The notes below the pieces were generated by a model. It was not told the origin of the DNA. It was given only the letters and a program-made list of their open reading frames with translations, and did not search any database. A stretch of 6,017 bases of DNA from Victivallales bacterium (GTDB taxonomy: Bacteria > Verrucomicrobiota > Lentisphaeria > Victivallales > Victivallaceae): contig DAOWBJ010000121.1 in NCBI GenBank assembly GCA_030634125.1, positions 1-6,017 of the forward strand, written 5' to 3'. The stretch's first letter is position 1; each line of letters opens with the position of its first letter. Of the stretch, positions 1 to 6,005 are shown piece after piece. The position numbers were made by a program, and so were the translations under genes.

Positions 1-242
1 AGCAGCAGATCAGCAAAATTAAGTTTGCTTCCTCGAATCCGGGATAATCCCTCATTAGGCGATTGTTGATGATCATCGTTCTCCGCACGAGTAACAGAAG
101 CCAGCCATTCTTCCGGGAAGTTTCCGTCATGACAAGTATTATTGCCAAGGAATTCATCCAGCAGTTTGCCTCCGATATAACAGCGCCATACCCGGTTTGA
201 ATCGAAAAATACCGGATTGTCTAATAACTTAATGTTACACAT
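1..242 (-). CDS. Class I mannose-6-phosphate isomerase-like protein, N-terminal part (runs off the window)
   Basis: Only the first 80 codons are present; the frame is open to base 1. The start is the ATG at 242-240, inside the last codons of the regulator gene, giving an 8-base overlap. An AAAGGAG ribosome binding site at 252-258 lies about 9 bases upstream and supports this start. The protein begins MCNIKLLDNPVFFDSNRVWR, followed by an IGGKLLDEFLG stretch (about 23-33), then NFPEEWLAS (41-49), SPNEGLS (61-67) and FADLL (76-80). This order (N-R-V-W-R, GG-x-LLD, FPEEW-x-AS, S-x-x-EG-x-S) is what I recall from cupin-fold class I mannose-6-phosphate isomerase relatives, in which FPEEW-x-AS corresponds to the ESWE-x-S region of classical enzymes. 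The zinc ligands would lie further downstream, outside the window, so activity cannot be judged. As the last visible gene of the operon it would fit interconversion of an aldose and ketose phosphate. Family assignment is fairly firm; the true substrate is unknown. Confidence 0.72.
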   Translation of the reverse strand, partial: MCNIKLLDNPVFFDSNRVWRCYIGGKLLDEFLGNNTCHDGNFPEEWLASVTRAENDDHQQSPNEGLSRIRGSKLNFADLL

Positions 243-1218
243 TCACCAACTCTCCTTTGCAATATTTTTGGGACGCTTTCCAGCGAGAACCTTTTTTCTG
301 TTGTTCCAAAAGCATGGATACGGCTAGTTCAGCCATTTTTCGCATCGGCTGCTTGTATGATACGGCATAATTGATAAATCCGTCAATACTGTAGATTGAT
401 TGTTGAGTAATAAAGGGCTTGAGCTTATCTGCCATTATATCATTTACACAAAAAGCTGTACTGTCTTGAGAAATTTTTTCAGGAAGACGGGACAAATCTT
501 CCTTGTGTGATAATTTTATTATTGTTCCCTTAAGACCTCGTTCAGTACAGTTTCTATTAAACGCCTGCAGGCGCATCATATCACTATCCACCTGGAGGTC
601 GCTATGCGTAACAAATATTGGATTTTTCAACTCTGATTTAGCGGCATGTTCAAAAAGTTTATCCATGGCATCATCATTATCCAAACCAACATAGTCAGCA
701 TAATCACGAGGAACAACTCTGTCAAAAAACACCATATTCGTACCCAGCACACGCAGTCTTTCAAAGGTCTTTTCAGGAAAAGCATGACCGCTTGGCCATA
801 TTATCAGATTATTTACACCTTTGCCAACCAAATCTATTGCCGCCAGTTCTTCTTTTTCGGGGGTTTCATCAGTAATTCGTAAAATCAACAACATATCCTC
901 TCGCGATAAAATTTCTTCAACCGCCCGGATAAATTCAAGTGCGAAATGATCGCTTATGCTCGTAAGCAATGCGATTTGACTGCAAGCCTTGGTGTTGCCG
1001 GCGGAATGCTTTGCCACGAATGTCCCGCGCCCATGTTCCCGCTGTAAAATATTACTTTGCTCAAGTTGCTCATAAGCACGCCTAACCGTGACCCGGCTGG
1101 TTCCAGTAAGTTCTGCCATATCGCGTTCAGTAGGCAGTTTTTCTCCAGGAGCAAAATCGCCCTTGAGGATCGCCCTAAATATTTTAGTCCTGATTGAATC
1201 AGTTTTGTTTATTATCAT
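235..1218 (-). CDS. GntR-type winged-helix regulator with a LacI-like sugar-sensing domain
   Basis: A 327-residue transcription factor. Residues about 5-70 form a GntR winged helix: IRTKIFRAILKGDFAPGEKL, then LPTERDMAELTGTSRVTVRR as the recognition helix region, and a wing ending HGRGTFVA (62-69). From about residue 79 to the end it resembles the LacI/periplasmic-binding-protein sensor: SQIALLTS first strand, FFDRVVPRDYADYVGLDND (164-182, the usual V-x-x-D-N site), FCVNDIMADKL (257-267) and IYSIDGF (275-281). The architecture is that of AraR-like repressors, which dimerise through the C-terminal domain and leave DNA when a sugar binds. The ATG at 1218 overlaps the stop of the upstream enzyme gene as ATGA and has GGGAGG at 1228-1233, 9 bases upstream. 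It probably represses its own operon, responding to the substrate or an intermediate; ligand and operator are inferred, not shown. Confidence 0.9.
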   Translation of the reverse strand: MIINKTDSIRTKIFRAILKGDFAPGEKLPTERDMAELTGTSRVTVRRAYEQLEQSNILQREHGRGTFVAKHSAGNTKACSQIALLTSISDHFALEFIRAVEEILSREDMLLILRITDETPEKEELAAIDLVGKGVNNLIIWPSGHAFPEKTFERLRVLGTNMVFFDRVVPRDYADYVGLDNDDAMDKLFEHAAKSELKNPIFVTHSDLQVDSDMMRLQAFNRNCTERGLKGTIIKLSHKEDLSRLPEKISQDSTAFCVNDIMADKLKPFITQQSIYSIDGFINYAVSYKQPMRKMAELAVSMLLEQQKKGSRWKASQKYCKGELVNV

Positions 1219-3503
1219 GCTGTATTGCCTCCCGCTTCAAGGCGTTTTATTATATCCTCCTGGATTGCCGGGGACAAATCCAGAAAATTTACAAATGTTC
1301 CGTGAATACGCATAATATACACGCCACTTGGAACTAATTCTTCCGGCGACTTTAGAATTGCACGTAAATGTTCAGCGGTGTCAATGTTGAAATAAACATA
1401 ATAAGGTGATTCCTTGACGTTCTCACCCAGCCGGAATAGCGGTTTAATGATACGGTCACGCATCCAGAGTCCCTTGTTTTCAAGTTCGGCATCAATCGGG
1501 CATATTCCAATATGGGACGCATAGCCGCCGGTCATCTGGTGATAAGGTAGTTTTCTGTATGACAATAAGCGTTCCGGCAATTCACTGACCGCCGCTTCCG
1601 GGTGCGGGTCAATGCCATATCCCAGCATTGTCCTTGCGCGCCTGCCATCAGGAGTGGCTCCCACCCAGTAACCATAAAGCAAATGCGTGCTCGGGGTAGA
1701 CCAGTCAGCAAGAAATGCTTTCCCCGCCGGATTCCGCAATGCACTTACACGCTTGCAGACCGCGCTTGATATTCTTACAGCAGTATCGTCCGGGCTTTCA
1801 ATATTATTCGCATATTTGACTTGAGCTTCCAGGAACCCCTGTAGTCTATCCTGATTTTTAAAGTCAGAAACAAGAGCCTCTCTGATTTCATCCGCAGACC
1901 ATAAGCCTGAGTCCATTGCCGCTTTCAAAGCTTCCAGAGAGTCTGTCACTACTCCAAGTCCATGAATCAGACAGCCGCTGGCATTGTAACGCACTCCGGG
2001 ATTTTTCGAATCACGCATATCCCGGAAGCTGTCAAAACTGTCCATGAGTGAAGAGGTGAAAGGCACCGGTTTCTTATCACCGAGAAGACTTGTGTAGGCA
2101 TTGCCCGCTTTTGCCATCAAGGGCAACAGAAAATCTAGAGTCTGAAAAAATACAGTTTCGGCGTTGTTGAAAACTTCTTTCGCGCTAGTCAAGCCAAGCT
2201 CCTCCCAGGTCGGACCGATCTGTTCTCCGGTAATAGTTGATTTGCCGTCATTGAGGGCCAGTTCCAAAACTTTTCCGAGGTTTAACCAAGTGTTAGTAGT
2301 ATTAAGAGAGGCTTTACCCATAATCAACGGTTCCTGACATCCGGCAATGGAATAATCTTTCAAATCAGCAACAGCTACATCCTGTTTTTCCAGCATCGGA
2401 AAAATTGAATCATCATTGAAAAGCGACGGGGTCAAATGTCCGTGAGTAAAGAAAAAACGTCCGAGATTGTCATAGAATTTTTCCGGTGTTCCGGCATGAA
2501 CTTTTACAGAGAGCGCCGGTTGCGGGTCGTTACTGAGAAAAAAAGCTTCCAGTGCCGCTTCTGTCATAGGCGAGGTCAAATCATTGCCCTGTTCATCCCG
2601 TCCGCCTGCCATAATGTTTTGCGAAATCGCCCAGCAGCGGTTTCCGACCTGATAAAAACACAACAGGTGCCGGATAAGCGCAACAGCTTCATCAAAATCT
2701 TCATTATTAAAATAGGGCTCGAAAACACGGTCAATATTCCCCGCTGAAAACGCGTAAGGATTAGGAGATTGTTCAATCACCATTACTTGCCACAGCAAAA
2801 CAAAACTTTGAACTGCTTCACGCAGATTTTTTGCTCCAGCTTCAGGAACTTTCGCCAGTGCCGCCGCCATCTCTTTTTCTTGTGCCAATTCACGATAGCG
2901 CCGGGCAAGAATCAATACCGCTTCCAGACTTCGTGCCATTGCTTTGCCGTATTCCGTGCCGGAATCAAGAGCTTTCTGCCGCATCGATACTACTCCATGC
3001 TTCAAAAATGGTCTCATGTCAGGTATGGTGTGCCCGGTAACCGGCTCCATAAAAAACGACACTTCTTTGGTATAACGCTCATATTGTTCTGAAATACCAT
3101 AAAGTTTACTTACATAATCAGTGTTTTCCCAATATTTGCGGACTTTTGCAACTCGCTCGCTAGTTAAGTCTCCTAAAACAACATCACTATATATCGCGCA
3201 CGGATCGCAATATCCGGCAAATTCTTCGACTTTAAAACTTGGATTAATGAGCGCGTAAGAGGGAGAAAAAGCTCCATCCTGGGAACCGGCAATCGCACTG
3301 CCGTCAGGAATAGACAAAGGCATTTTTTCCAAGACTCGACAGAGCAGTTCAGCATTGCCGTAAGCATCTTCTGTTTCAAGTCCTGCCTTGCGCATGGCTT
3401 CGCGCTCAAGCATTTTGATTTCCTGAACATAAAACCAGGTGTTTATTGTTTTCTGGCTGCGTTTGAATTTTCGCAGTATCTCTACTCCATTAGTTAATTT
3501 CAT
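1215..3503 (-). CDS. Glycyl radical enzyme of the pyruvate formate-lyase superfamily, substrate unknown
   Basis: A 762-residue protein, close to the 750-850 typical of the family. The PFL domain covers most of the length: EKMPLSIPDGSAIAG (59-73), QNIMAGGRDEQGNDLT (295-310), a PSLFNDDSI segment (359-367), the active-site loop GCQEP with Cys389 and Glu391, and TPDGRRAR (617-624). The C-terminal glycyl radical loop is IMRIHGTFVNF with Gly735 as the likely radical site. Cys plus Glu two residues later (GC-x-EP) is the layout of the lyases and dehydratases (glycerol dehydratase, choline lyase, isethionate lyase), not the Cys-Cys pair of true pyruvate formate-lyase. The radical loop is atypical: His734 and Thr736 replace the small residue and aromatic normally flanking glycine. 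At the offset where glycerol dehydratase has its catalytic Asp (Cys+14) there is Thr403, assuming no gap. The start has GGAG at 3510-3513, 6 bases upstream. It lies 15 bases after its activase gene. No extended N-terminal tail of the microcompartment-targeting kind is seen. Membership is secure; reaction unknown, most likely a C-O or C-C cleavage on a polyol or sugar-like substrate. Confidence 0.93.
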   Translation of the reverse strand: MKLTNGVEILRKFKRSQKTINTWFYVQEIKMLEREAMRKAGLETEDAYGNAELLCRVLEKMPLSIPDGSAIAGSQDGAFSPSYALINPSFKVEEFAGYCDPCAIYSDVVLGDLTSERVAKVRKYWENTDYVSKLYGISEQYERYTKEVSFFMEPVTGHTIPDMRPFLKHGVVSMRQKALDSGTEYGKAMARSLEAVLILARRYRELAQEKEMAAALAKVPEAGAKNLREAVQSFVLLWQVMVIEQSPNPYAFSAGNIDRVFEPYFNNEDFDEAVALIRHLLCFYQVGNRCWAISQNIMAGGRDEQGNDLTSPMTEAALEAFFLSNDPQPALSVKVHAGTPEKFYDNLGRFFFTHGHLTPSLFNDDSIFPMLEKQDVAVADLKDYSIAGCQEPLIMGKASLNTTNTWLNLGKVLELALNDGKSTITGEQIGPTWEELGLTSAKEVFNNAETVFFQTLDFLLPLMAKAGNAYTSLLGDKKPVPFTSSLMDSFDSFRDMRDSKNPGVRYNASGCLIHGLGVVTDSLEALKAAMDSGLWSADEIREALVSDFKNQDRLQGFLEAQVKYANNIESPDDTAVRISSAVCKRVSALRNPAGKAFLADWSTPSTHLLYGYWVGATPDGRRARTMLGYGIDPHPEAAVSELPERLLSYRKLPYHQMTGGYASHIGICPIDAELENKGLWMRDRIIKPLFRLGENVKESPYYVYFNIDTAEHLRAILKSPEELVPSGVYIMRIHGTFVNFLDLSPAIQEDIIKRLEAGGNTA

Positions 3504-3518
3504 ATTTGACTCCGTTTT

Positions 3519-4388
3519 TTAATGTAATAACTTTGCGTCTATTCCAAGTGAAGATAAACTTTTACAAAAATCATCCACCTCTTCTTCCTTAGGTGGATTC
3601 AACTTCTTTGCCGGACAGCTTTGTCCTAAGGCCTTATACTTAGGCAGCCCAAGTTGGTGCAAACGTAAAAACTCTACTCTTGCCGGTTTGACCGCGCTGA
3701 AAAATTCGTAAAATCGTTCACGCTCAGAAATTGTAAAATTCAACTCTTCTATTAATGGCACTCTGATAATCATATTAATACCGGCGGCGACCGCATGGCT
3801 TATGTTTTTCACAACCATATCATTAGCGGCTCCGGTAATCTTGTAATGCAGCTCTGGCGTTATGCATTTCAAATCACATATCAGCAAATCAAACGCGTCA
3901 TATAATTCTTTAAAGCGCGGTGAAGCCGCATTGGTCTCAATAGTCAGGTTAATGCCGCGATATTTTAGTTCTTGTGCAATATCAAGCAGTTCATCCACCT
4001 GCAAGGTTGGCTCTCCACCACTAAAAGTAATCCCTCCGTCAGAACCGAACATTGCCATTCGCTGTTCCATATCCTGAATAATTTCGCTTTTAGAGATATC
4101 AGTACCAACAAGTTCAAAAGCACGATTTCGCCAAATATTTATACATGACATCGCATTACAGTTGCTGCATATCTCCCGTTTTAGACGATCTCCCTCTACG
4201 GCTTTTTTGTCGCAACACGATGCCGCAAATTCGCTTTTGTCAGGATAAAACAATATTTCAGGATCAGGAGAAATGCTTTCAGGAGAAGCACACCAAAGGC
4301 AACGAAAATCACAGCCTTTCATATAATAAACAAAGCGTCTGCCCGGTCCATCAAAACCATTGCTCCAGCCTTTTGCAAATATTCTCAT
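3519..4388 (-). CDS. Radical SAM glycyl-radical-enzyme activase
   Basis: A 289-residue activating enzyme that would use S-adenosylmethionine and a [4Fe-4S] cluster to create the glycyl radical on the partner encoded next. The family opening DGPG (13-16) leads to KGCDFRCLWC, the C-x3-C-x2-C cluster motif with Cys26, Cys30 and Cys33. SGGEPT (123-128) is the SAM-binding GGE motif. IETNAAS (150-156), CDLKCITPELHYKITGAAND (171-190), RVPLIEELNFT (209-219) and LRLHQLGLPKYKALG (241-255) follow family order. Between residues about 45 and 95 there is an insertion with Cys58, Cys59, Cys74, Cys77 and Cys82, enough for about one extra iron-sulfur cluster, whereas most activases of non-PFL glycyl radical enzymes carry a ferredoxin-like insert with eight cysteines for two. 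The ATG overlaps the kinase stop as ATGA, with GGAG at 4394-4397 5 bases upstream, so the two genes are probably translationally coupled. Confidence 0.94.
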   Translation of the reverse strand: MRIFAKGWSNGFDGPGRRFVYYMKGCDFRCLWCASPESISPDPEILFYPDKSEFAASCCDKKAVEGDRLKREICSNCNAMSCINIWRNRAFELVGTDISKSEIIQDMEQRMAMFGSDGGITFSGGEPTLQVDELLDIAQELKYRGINLTIETNAASPRFKELYDAFDLLICDLKCITPELHYKITGAANDMVVKNISHAVAAGINMIIRVPLIEELNFTISERERFYEFFSAVKPARVEFLRLHQLGLPKYKALGQSCPAKKLNPPKEEEVDDFCKSLSSLGIDAKLLH

Positions 4389-5716
4389 ATCAACTCCAGA
4401 CTTTTTGCCGCCGCCAGAGCCGCACCTGTAGCGGTCTCTTCTTTGCCACTAGTCAATTCACATTCAAGTCCCAATGCTTCCGTAATCAACTGTTGAACCA
4501 GCGGATTTTTACGCACAGCGTTGCCGCTCGCCATGACTTTAGTAAAAGCATCAAGCATTTCCGGCGGAACCATTTCACTGAGTTCCTTAACCATTCCCTG
4601 CATAAATCCCAGGCTCAAGGCGGCAGGAGTGAAATTGTCAACTCCAATCGAAGAAACAGCTCCACATTCCGACGGATTCATGCGGGTACCGGCAAACCGC
4701 GTATCAACAGTCAAAGCCTGCTTCGTTTCAACCGTCATCTTATCCATGATCCGGTATAATTCGCCATCATCAAGTTTTTTACCGGTAAATTTATAAACAG
4801 CATCTTTGAAAAAATCTTTAAGCAGTGCGCAGGAGCGTCCACCGCACAAGCTTGCACCAACCAGCAAAAAATCACCAAAGGGCATTGGTCGGGTTTCCAA
4901 ACTTTCATGAACAGAAAAGTCCTGACAGGGCAAAGAAATTTGTCCGCCGGTACCAAGGTTAAACAGCAGAGCATCATTTCCTAATCCACAGGTACCGATA
5001 AAACTGGCTTGATTATCACCCAGCGGTGAACAAACGTTGACACCTTGCGGTAGACCTATATCGCAAGTTACGCCACTCATTATGCTTGATGAATCATTAA
5101 TTTTTGGTAAGACTTCAAGCGGTATTTGTAAACGTTCAATGATTTCCATATCCCAGCACTTATTTCGAATATCCATGATTCCCCAACTGGCGGCATGGGT
5201 TGGTTCAGTTGCCGCAACTCCGCATAATTTTGCCACTACATAGTCAGCAATTGTCAAGGCAGTTGCTCCAGAAGGTATTTGATTCTCTGCGGCTAATATC
5301 GCCAAAGTAGCGCCGCCATATCCGGGGTGTAAATAACATCCGGTGCGATCAACCGGCCAGTCAGAACGATTTATATTCGCTGTCAATTCTACCGCGCGCT
5401 GATCACACCAGGTTATCAGATTTGTCAAAGGCTCTAAGTCGTCATCAGTCAATAACACTCCATGCATTTGACCGGAAAGAGCTATCGTCTTTACCGTATC
5501 AATGGAGAACTTGTTGGACTCCATGAGCTGTTGTAACAATTCTAGACATTGTTTAAAAATAACTTCCGGCGATTGTTCATGCCATCCCTCAGGCAGTCCG
5601 TCAACCATCGCCTGATTCACAGCAGACACAACAGCCACATTTTGACGACTATCACAATCAAATGCCACAGCCGCAATCTTACTTGTTCCAATATCTAAAG
5701 ATAAAATTATATTCAT
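4385..5716 (-). CDS. FGGY-family carbohydrate kinase, sedoheptulokinase/xylulokinase-like
   Basis: A 443-residue sugar kinase of the FGGY family, ATP-dependent and cytoplasmic. Seen in order: LDIGTSKIA (7-15, N-terminal phosphate-binding loop with Asp8), GQMHGV (82-87), ITWCDQR (101-107), SPLGDNQAS (230-238) with the likely catalytic base Asp234, FNLGTGGQIS (252-261, adenosine/phosphate loop), GASLCGG (287-293), MASGNAVRKNP (395-405) and EETATGAALAA (426-436). GQMHGV plus TW-x-D-x-R and the SGNAVRKNP stretch are closest, from memory, to sedoheptulokinase-type members, with xylulokinase the next option; glycerol kinase is unlikely. It is somewhat shorter than animal sedoheptulokinase (about 478). 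Being first in the operon, it probably phosphorylates a ketose or ketose-like compound that either feeds, or results from, the radical enzyme. The start has AAGGA at 5723-5727, 6 bases upstream of the ATG, and candidate promoters lie about 40 and 130 bases upstream. Exact sugar unresolved. Confidence 0.9.
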   Translation of the reverse strand: MNIILSLDIGTSKIAAVAFDCDSRQNVAVVSAVNQAMVDGLPEGWHEQSPEVIFKQCLELLQQLMESNKFSIDTVKTIALSGQMHGVLLTDDDLEPLTNLITWCDQRAVELTANINRSDWPVDRTGCYLHPGYGGATLAILAAENQIPSGATALTIADYVVAKLCGVAATEPTHAASWGIMDIRNKCWDMEIIERLQIPLEVLPKINDSSSIMSGVTCDIGLPQGVNVCSPLGDNQASFIGTCGLGNDALLFNLGTGGQISLPCQDFSVHESLETRPMPFGDFLLVGASLCGGRSCALLKDFFKDAVYKFTGKKLDDGELYRIMDKMTVETKQALTVDTRFAGTRMNPSECGAVSSIGVDNFTPAALSLGFMQGMVKELSEMVPPEMLDAFTKVMASGNAVRKNPLVQQLITEALGLECELTSGKEETATGAALAAAKSLELI

Positions 5717-5747
5717 CAGACATCCTTAATTATTAAATCAACATATA

Positions 5748-5756
5748 GGTATTATA
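5748..5756 (+). repeat. GGTATTATA direct repeat, copy 1 (at P2 -10)
   Basis: The nine bases GGTATTATA recur exactly at 5844-5852, 96 bases away, and each copy covers a -10 box. Here the context is GGTATTATAC, containing the near-symmetric GTATTATAC. The pairing with promoters makes these candidate half-operators or simply two similar -10 regions; the sequence alone cannot decide. Confidence 0.4.
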
Positions 5757-5778
5757 CATTGATGCCAATATTTAGCAA
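5751..5778 (-). promoter_or_regulatory. Candidate sigma-70 promoter P2 for the operon (proximal)
   Basis: On the minus strand TTGCTA (5778-5773) and a perfect TATAAT (5756-5751) are separated by 16 bases. A start near 5744 would leave a leader of about 28 bases before the kinase ATG, with the AAGGA ribosome binding site inside it. The -10 box lies in the small palindrome GTATAATAC (5757-5749), so a repressor bound there would block it. The surrounding DNA is AT-rich, which raises the chance rate for such boxes. Confidence 0.55.
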
Positions 5779-5782
5779 GTCG

Positions 5783-5799
5783 AAAAAAACTGTTTTTTT
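5783..5799. promoter_or_regulatory. 17-bp A-tract/T-tract palindrome, possible operator or UP element
   Basis: AAAAAAACTGTTTTTTT is a perfect inverted repeat with 8-base arms and a single central T. Two flanking CG dinucleotides (5781-5782 and 5802-5803) extend the symmetry imperfectly. It sits 4 bases upstream of the -35 box of P2 and between the two oppositely directed promoters, where an operator or an A-tract UP element would act. Which protein, if any, binds is unknown. Confidence 0.35.
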
Positions 5800-5822
5800 G
5801 TCGTTGCTTTCAAACGTTCCTA

Positions 5823-5851
5823 TTGACAATTATCACTTACGGTGGTATTAT
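5823..5851 (+). promoter_or_regulatory. Strong sigma-70 promoter on the plus strand, divergent from the operon
   Basis: TTGACA (5823-5828), a perfect -35 box, is followed after exactly 17 bases by TATTAT (5846-5851), five of six matches to the -10 consensus. Transcription would start near 5858 and run away from the operon. It is the best-matching promoter in the intergenic region, and no open reading frame follows within the window (the ATG at 5855 ends after four codons). Confidence 0.55.
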
Positions 5852-5852
5852 A
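5844..5852 (+). repeat. GGTATTATA direct repeat, copy 2 (at P1 and plus-strand -10)
   Basis: Exact second copy of the element at 5748-5756, in the context GGTATTATAAC. It contains the -10 box of the plus-strand promoter and, read on the other strand, the extended -10 of P1, so a protein bound here would affect transcription in both directions. Confidence 0.4.
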
Positions 5853-5875
5853 ACATGCAACCAATATAAAAGCAA
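5847..5875 (-). promoter_or_regulatory. Candidate extended -10 promoter P1 for the operon (distal)
   Basis: On the minus strand TTGCTT (5875-5870) is followed after 17 bases by a perfect TATAAT (5852-5847) preceded by TG plus one base, the extended -10 form. A start near 5840 would give a leader of about 124 bases to the kinase. This -10 box occupies the same bases as the -10 box of the plus-strand promoter, so polymerase could not use both at once. Confidence 0.45.
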
Positions 5876-5931
5876 TCAAATAATACGAATATTACTGGAT
5901 TTTTTTGAGCTTAGTTGAGCTCGTTTTTTTT
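5858..5931 (+). ncRNA. Putative short transcript: small RNA or attenuated leader
   Basis: The stretch lies between the predicted start of the strong plus-strand promoter and a terminator-like hairpin ending in eight T residues, giving an RNA of about 74 bases with no coding capacity. It contains a weak AU-only hairpin, TAATA-CGAA-TATTA (5881-5894), and the terminal hairpin at 5907-5922. It could be an independent small RNA or the 5' leader of a divergent gene beyond 6017 that is regulated by termination. The ends are predicted from promoter and terminator only; I recognise no known RNA family. Confidence 0.3.
5907..5931 (+). terminator. Intrinsic-terminator-like hairpin with T8 tract
   Basis: GAGCT (5907-5911) pairs with AGCTC (5918-5922) across a six-base loop, extendable by one T-G wobble, and is followed after one G by eight T residues (5924-5931). 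The stem is short with only three G-C pairs, but the T tract is strong. On the minus strand the hairpin is followed by A residues, so it would not terminate transcription toward the operon. Confidence 0.5.
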
Positions 5932-5977
5932 GCAAAAATGTAGTCAGAAAATAAATTAAATAAAATCATTAAACAAT

Positions 5978-6005
5978 TTGACTTTTGCGTAAATTAGTTT
6001 ATATT
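5978..6005 (+). promoter_or_regulatory. Weak candidate plus-strand promoter near the right edge
   Basis: TTGACT (5978-5983), 16 bases, then TATATT (6000-6005), each five of six matches to consensus. If a divergent gene lies beyond the window this could be its promoter, downstream of the terminator at 5907-5931. The flanking sequence is extremely AT-rich, so a chance match is quite possible. Confidence 0.25.

Noticed and set aside
2436..3092. Overlapping plus-strand open frames of 69-107 codons
   Set aside because: They sit opposite the well-supported glycyl radical enzyme gene, and their translations show no recognisable domains.
1215..3503. Annotation as pyruvate formate-lyase (pflB/pflD)
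   Set aside because: The adjacent catalytic cysteine pair of true pyruvate formate-lyase is absent; a GC-x-EP site is present, so only superfamily membership is justified.
4145..4759. Long open frame on the plus strand (204 codons)
   Set aside because: It lies opposite the activase and kinase genes, is rich in Cys, His, Ser and Arg without family motifs, and has no supporting ribosome binding site or context. It is a shadow of the real genes.
1215..5716. Bacterial microcompartment glycyl radical locus
   Set aside because: No shell protein, aldehyde dehydrogenase or phosphotransacylase genes are present, and no N-terminal encapsulation extension is visible on the enzyme.
5927..5938. TTTTTGCAAAAA 12-bp palindrome
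   Set aside because: It is formed by the end of the terminator T tract running into an A-rich stretch; in such AT-rich DNA it is likely chance.
5892..5969. 25-codon minus-strand frame in the intergenic region
   Set aside because: There is no ribosome binding site, its lysine-rich composition simply reflects poly-A tracts, and it overlaps the terminator hairpin.
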